Origin: JBGPBY01 sp041481485
GTDB lineage: Bacteria > Acidobacteriota > Terriglobia > 20CM-2-55-15
Direction: 5' to 3'
Length of the DNA stretch: 8,854 nucleotides
Assembly: GCA_041481485.1 (NCBI GenBank)
Contig: JBGPBY010000301.1
Span: 1-8,854 of the forward strand
In this document: in pieces, positions 6,824 to 8,854 of the stretch
How the letters are laid out: the number at the start of each line of letters is the position of its first letter
Numbering within the stretch: position 1 is the stretch's first letter
The notes under the pieces: generated by a model
What the model was told of the DNA's origin: nothing
Database searches by the model: none
What the model saw: only the letters and a program-made list of their open reading frames with translations
Program-made: the position numbers and the translations under genes

Positions 6824-8854
6824 CTAAAACCTGTAGTGCACCGACCCGAATATTCTTCGGTTTCCGCCATCCGTCGCGCCCTGATTCAGGAAATTGAATG
6901 CGGTCGTGTTCGCAGAAGCATTTGGGATGCCGAAATTGCGCGTGTTGGGAAGATTGAAAATGTCGGCTCGAATCTGAATGGACCGTCCGCCGTCCATCCT
7001 GATGTTCTTAACGATGTTGAGGTCGATACTGACAATGCCGTCGGACCGCAGCAAGTTTCGTGGGACATTGCCAATCGGCGCAGCCGCCGTCGGACCGCCA
7101 TTCGATGTAAGAGCTCGGAAAAAGAGGGACGGACTCCCAGCTGCAATTACACGGCTCCGAATTTCAGGAACGGATAAATTTTTCAGCTCCGCAATATTGA
7201 CGTTCGGAGCGAAGTTTGGACGAATGGCACTGCCGGTCAGCGAGCCAAGCAAAACATTGCCCGGATCGGAACCATTCAGCACCGTAAATGGCGCACCGCT
7301 CTGCAAGGCGACATTCGTACCCAGCTGCAAGCCGCCGGCAATATAACGCAATGCACCAGTTCGGTCTTTTAAGAAAGGAAGTTCATAGATGAGATTTCCC
7401 GTAAGCCGGTTCGGACGATCATAGGCGGAGCGAGCGCGCTCGCCGGCATTCCGGTTGAAGGGATCCTGAGGTGTGGCCACTTCGGATGTCGACGGATTGA
7501 CAATTTCGGAACCATTGTCGATAGAGGAGCTCCTCGTGAAGTGCACACCTCCGCCAAAACCTCGCGAGAACTGGTGGTCGAAACTCAATTGCATCGAGTG
7601 ATAGATCGAACTGCCAGTATTGGCTCGTACCCGAATAACACCGCGGGTGGGATCTAACCTTGGGCAATTTGAAAGTCCGCAGCGAGTCACTGGATTTCCT
7701 TCGAGGCTCTGGAATAACCCGGAGCCCTTAGTTCCAACATAGCCAACTCGGATCGTGTTATTCATGCCAATCCCACGCTGGAGTTCCAGACTGTACTGAT
7801 CCGAATATGGAGTGTGGAAGTCGGGTGAAAACAAGGTCTGGCTGAGCATTGGCGCTGCGGCGAGACTCAACGACTGATTCGCCAGATTGGCGAGGCCGTC
7901 CATCGTGCCGGGCGTGTTGGGAATACTGAATCCTGCCTGGAAGGGGAAGCTTCCAGCAGTTTGAATCGCCATAATCAGGAAAACATAATCGTTCGTGCGG
8001 GCGTAACCTCCGCGAAGATCAATTTTCTTCAGAAGGCCTACCCCGGTCTCGCCGAGGTTCCAGTTGAAGCCAATCCGTGGCATCAGGTTGTTCGTGTCTC
8101 GCGGCGGCCGGGAGTTGTACCGGAATAGCGGGTTGCCGCCGTTAGCTGCAACAATGCGGTCATTCAGCGGATAGAGGCTGTCGATCGAGTTTCCCGGCAG
8201 TTCGTAGCGCAATCCAAGATTCAAAGTTAAGTTACGCGCTACCTTCCAGTCATCCTGAATAAAGGAAAACCAGTCGGTCCAATTGAAATGCATCACGAAC
8301 TCGCCGCCCGGAAGTGGCCGGTTGAGCGAAGCTCTGGTGTCCGCAAAATCGGCCACAAAATTATTAAGTGTGGAATATCGAAGCTGGCCTCGCACGTTGG
8401 GATTGGACTCGGATGCCAATTCCTGTTTCCGGATGTCCACACCCCACTTCAGCGCGTGTGTGCCATGCGTCCAGCTCATGTTGTCGGTGAGTTGATAGAT
8501 GTTGTTACGCCGGCCCTCCGGAAGGTTCGAGGGGTAACCTAGCGCCGTCCGCGGCCCGATCGAAGCGAAGCCCGTGAGGCCCAGATCGGCGATTTCGATC
8601 GACGGAATGCGCAGCGCGTCAGGATTCTGCGGACCGGTATAAAACGCATACCGGCTCCAACTGAGCCGTAGTTCGTTGAGGAAATTCGAACCGAACGGCG
8701 ACACCAGGCCGATCGTTGCCGCCTGCGAACGCGATGGAACGATATTGGCAAGTCCAGGCGGCGTTGCTTGTCCCGCTCCCGTTTGAAGATCGTCGTTGAA
8801 CATGTATCGAACACTGAGCCGATACTTGCTCGTGAAGTAGCGGTCCACGCGCAA
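6824..8854 (-). CDS. TonB-dependent receptor, Oar-like beta-barrel, C-terminal part
   Basis: These are the last 676 or so residues of a large outer-membrane beta-barrel of the Oar-like TonB-dependent receptor group abundant in Acidobacteria, where full proteins usually run to about 1000-1200 residues. The N-terminal signal peptide, the carboxypeptidase-regulatory-like domain and the plug lie beyond the right edge; the frame is open to 8854 and no start is visible. The segment at about residues 198-218 (FIQDDWKVARNLTLNLGLRY) is the signature strand pair of this group. Other typical barrel parts are HALKWGVDIRKQ (133-144), NRLTGNLIYELPF, and the final strands ending GSVHYRF, whose terminal Phe fits the outer-membrane assembly signal. 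The substrate cannot be read from the sequence; related proteins are proposed to import glycans or peptides. No frameshift is seen. The stop (CTA at 6824-6826 on the + strand) lies 13 bases from the convergent kinase stop. Confidence 0.9.
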   Translation of the reverse strand: MRVDRYFTSKYRLSVRYMFNDDLQTGAGQATPPGLANIVPSRSQAATIGLVSPFGSNFLNELRLSWSRYAFYTGPQNPDALRIPSIEIADLGLTGFASIGPRTALGYPSNLPEGRRNNIYQLTDNMSWTHGTHALKWGVDIRKQELASESNPNVRGQLRYSTLNNFVADFADTRASLNRPLPGGEFVMHFNWTDWFSFIQDDWKVARNLTLNLGLRYELPGNSIDSLYPLNDRIVAANGGNPLFRYNSRPPRDTNNLMPRIGFNWNLGETGVGLLKKIDLRGGYARTNDYVFLIMAIQTAGSFPFQAGFSIPNTPGTMDGLANLANQSLSLAAAPMLSQTLFSPDFHTPYSDQYSLELQRGIGMNNTIRVGYVGTKGSGLFQSLEGNPVTRCGLSNCPRLDPTRGVIRVRANTGSSIYHSMQLSFDHQFSRGFGGGVHFTRSSSIDNGSEIVNPSTSEVATPQDPFNRNAGERARSAYDRPNRLTGNLIYELPFLKDRTGALRYIAGGLQLGTNVALQSGAPFTVLNGSDPGNVLLGSLTGSAIRPNFAPNVNIAELKNLSVPEIRSRVIAAGSPSLFFRALTSNGGPTAAAPIGNVPRNLLRSDGIVSIDLNIVKNIRMDGGRSIQIRADIFNLPNTRNFGIPNASANTTAFNFLNQGATDGGNRRIFGSVHYRF

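Overview
The window most resembles a chromosomal segment from an Acidobacteriota-type bacterium; this is inferred from gene content and style, with no marker gene to confirm it. The clues are a type IV pilus block with PilS/PilR-type regulators, an ECF sigma factor of the kinase-associated type followed by a Ser/Thr kinase with a TPR tail, a large Oar-like TonB-dependent receptor, and interspersed palindromic repeats. Base composition looks moderately GC-rich. All genes are on the + strand except the receptor.

Left part (1-3601): the C-terminal part of an inner-membrane type IV pilus platform protein (PilC/GspF family) runs in from the left edge. A 150-base gap follows, filled by a 36-bp perfect inverted repeat and a fragment of a second repeat family. 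Then come a PilS-like membrane histidine kinase and a PilR-like sigma-54 activator joined by an ATGA overlap. In characterised systems PilS phosphorylates PilR, which activates sigma-54 promoters such as that of the major pilin; no pilin gene or clear sigma-54 promoter was found here.

Middle part (3602-4027): a 426-base gap without a convincing gene. It holds a 120-base nested palindromic repeat (3647-3766), a weak 8-bp inverted repeat (3850-3878) and a good hairpin (3950-3980) just ahead of the sigma factor gene.

Right part (4028-8854): an ECF-like sigma factor is followed, nearly without a gap, by a kinase with a single membrane segment and a TPR-like C-terminal half. The pair looks like a signalling module in which the kinase may control the sigma factor by phosphorylation, because sigma region 2.2 lacks its usual acidic motif and carries two threonines instead. 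A TonB-dependent receptor, whose N-terminal part lies beyond the right edge, converges on the kinase with only 13 bases between their stop codons.

The points most worth a second look are the sigma/kinase pair, the twin-arginine-like motif at the kinase's internal membrane segment, and the two palindromic repeat families, which meet end to end upstream of pilS.
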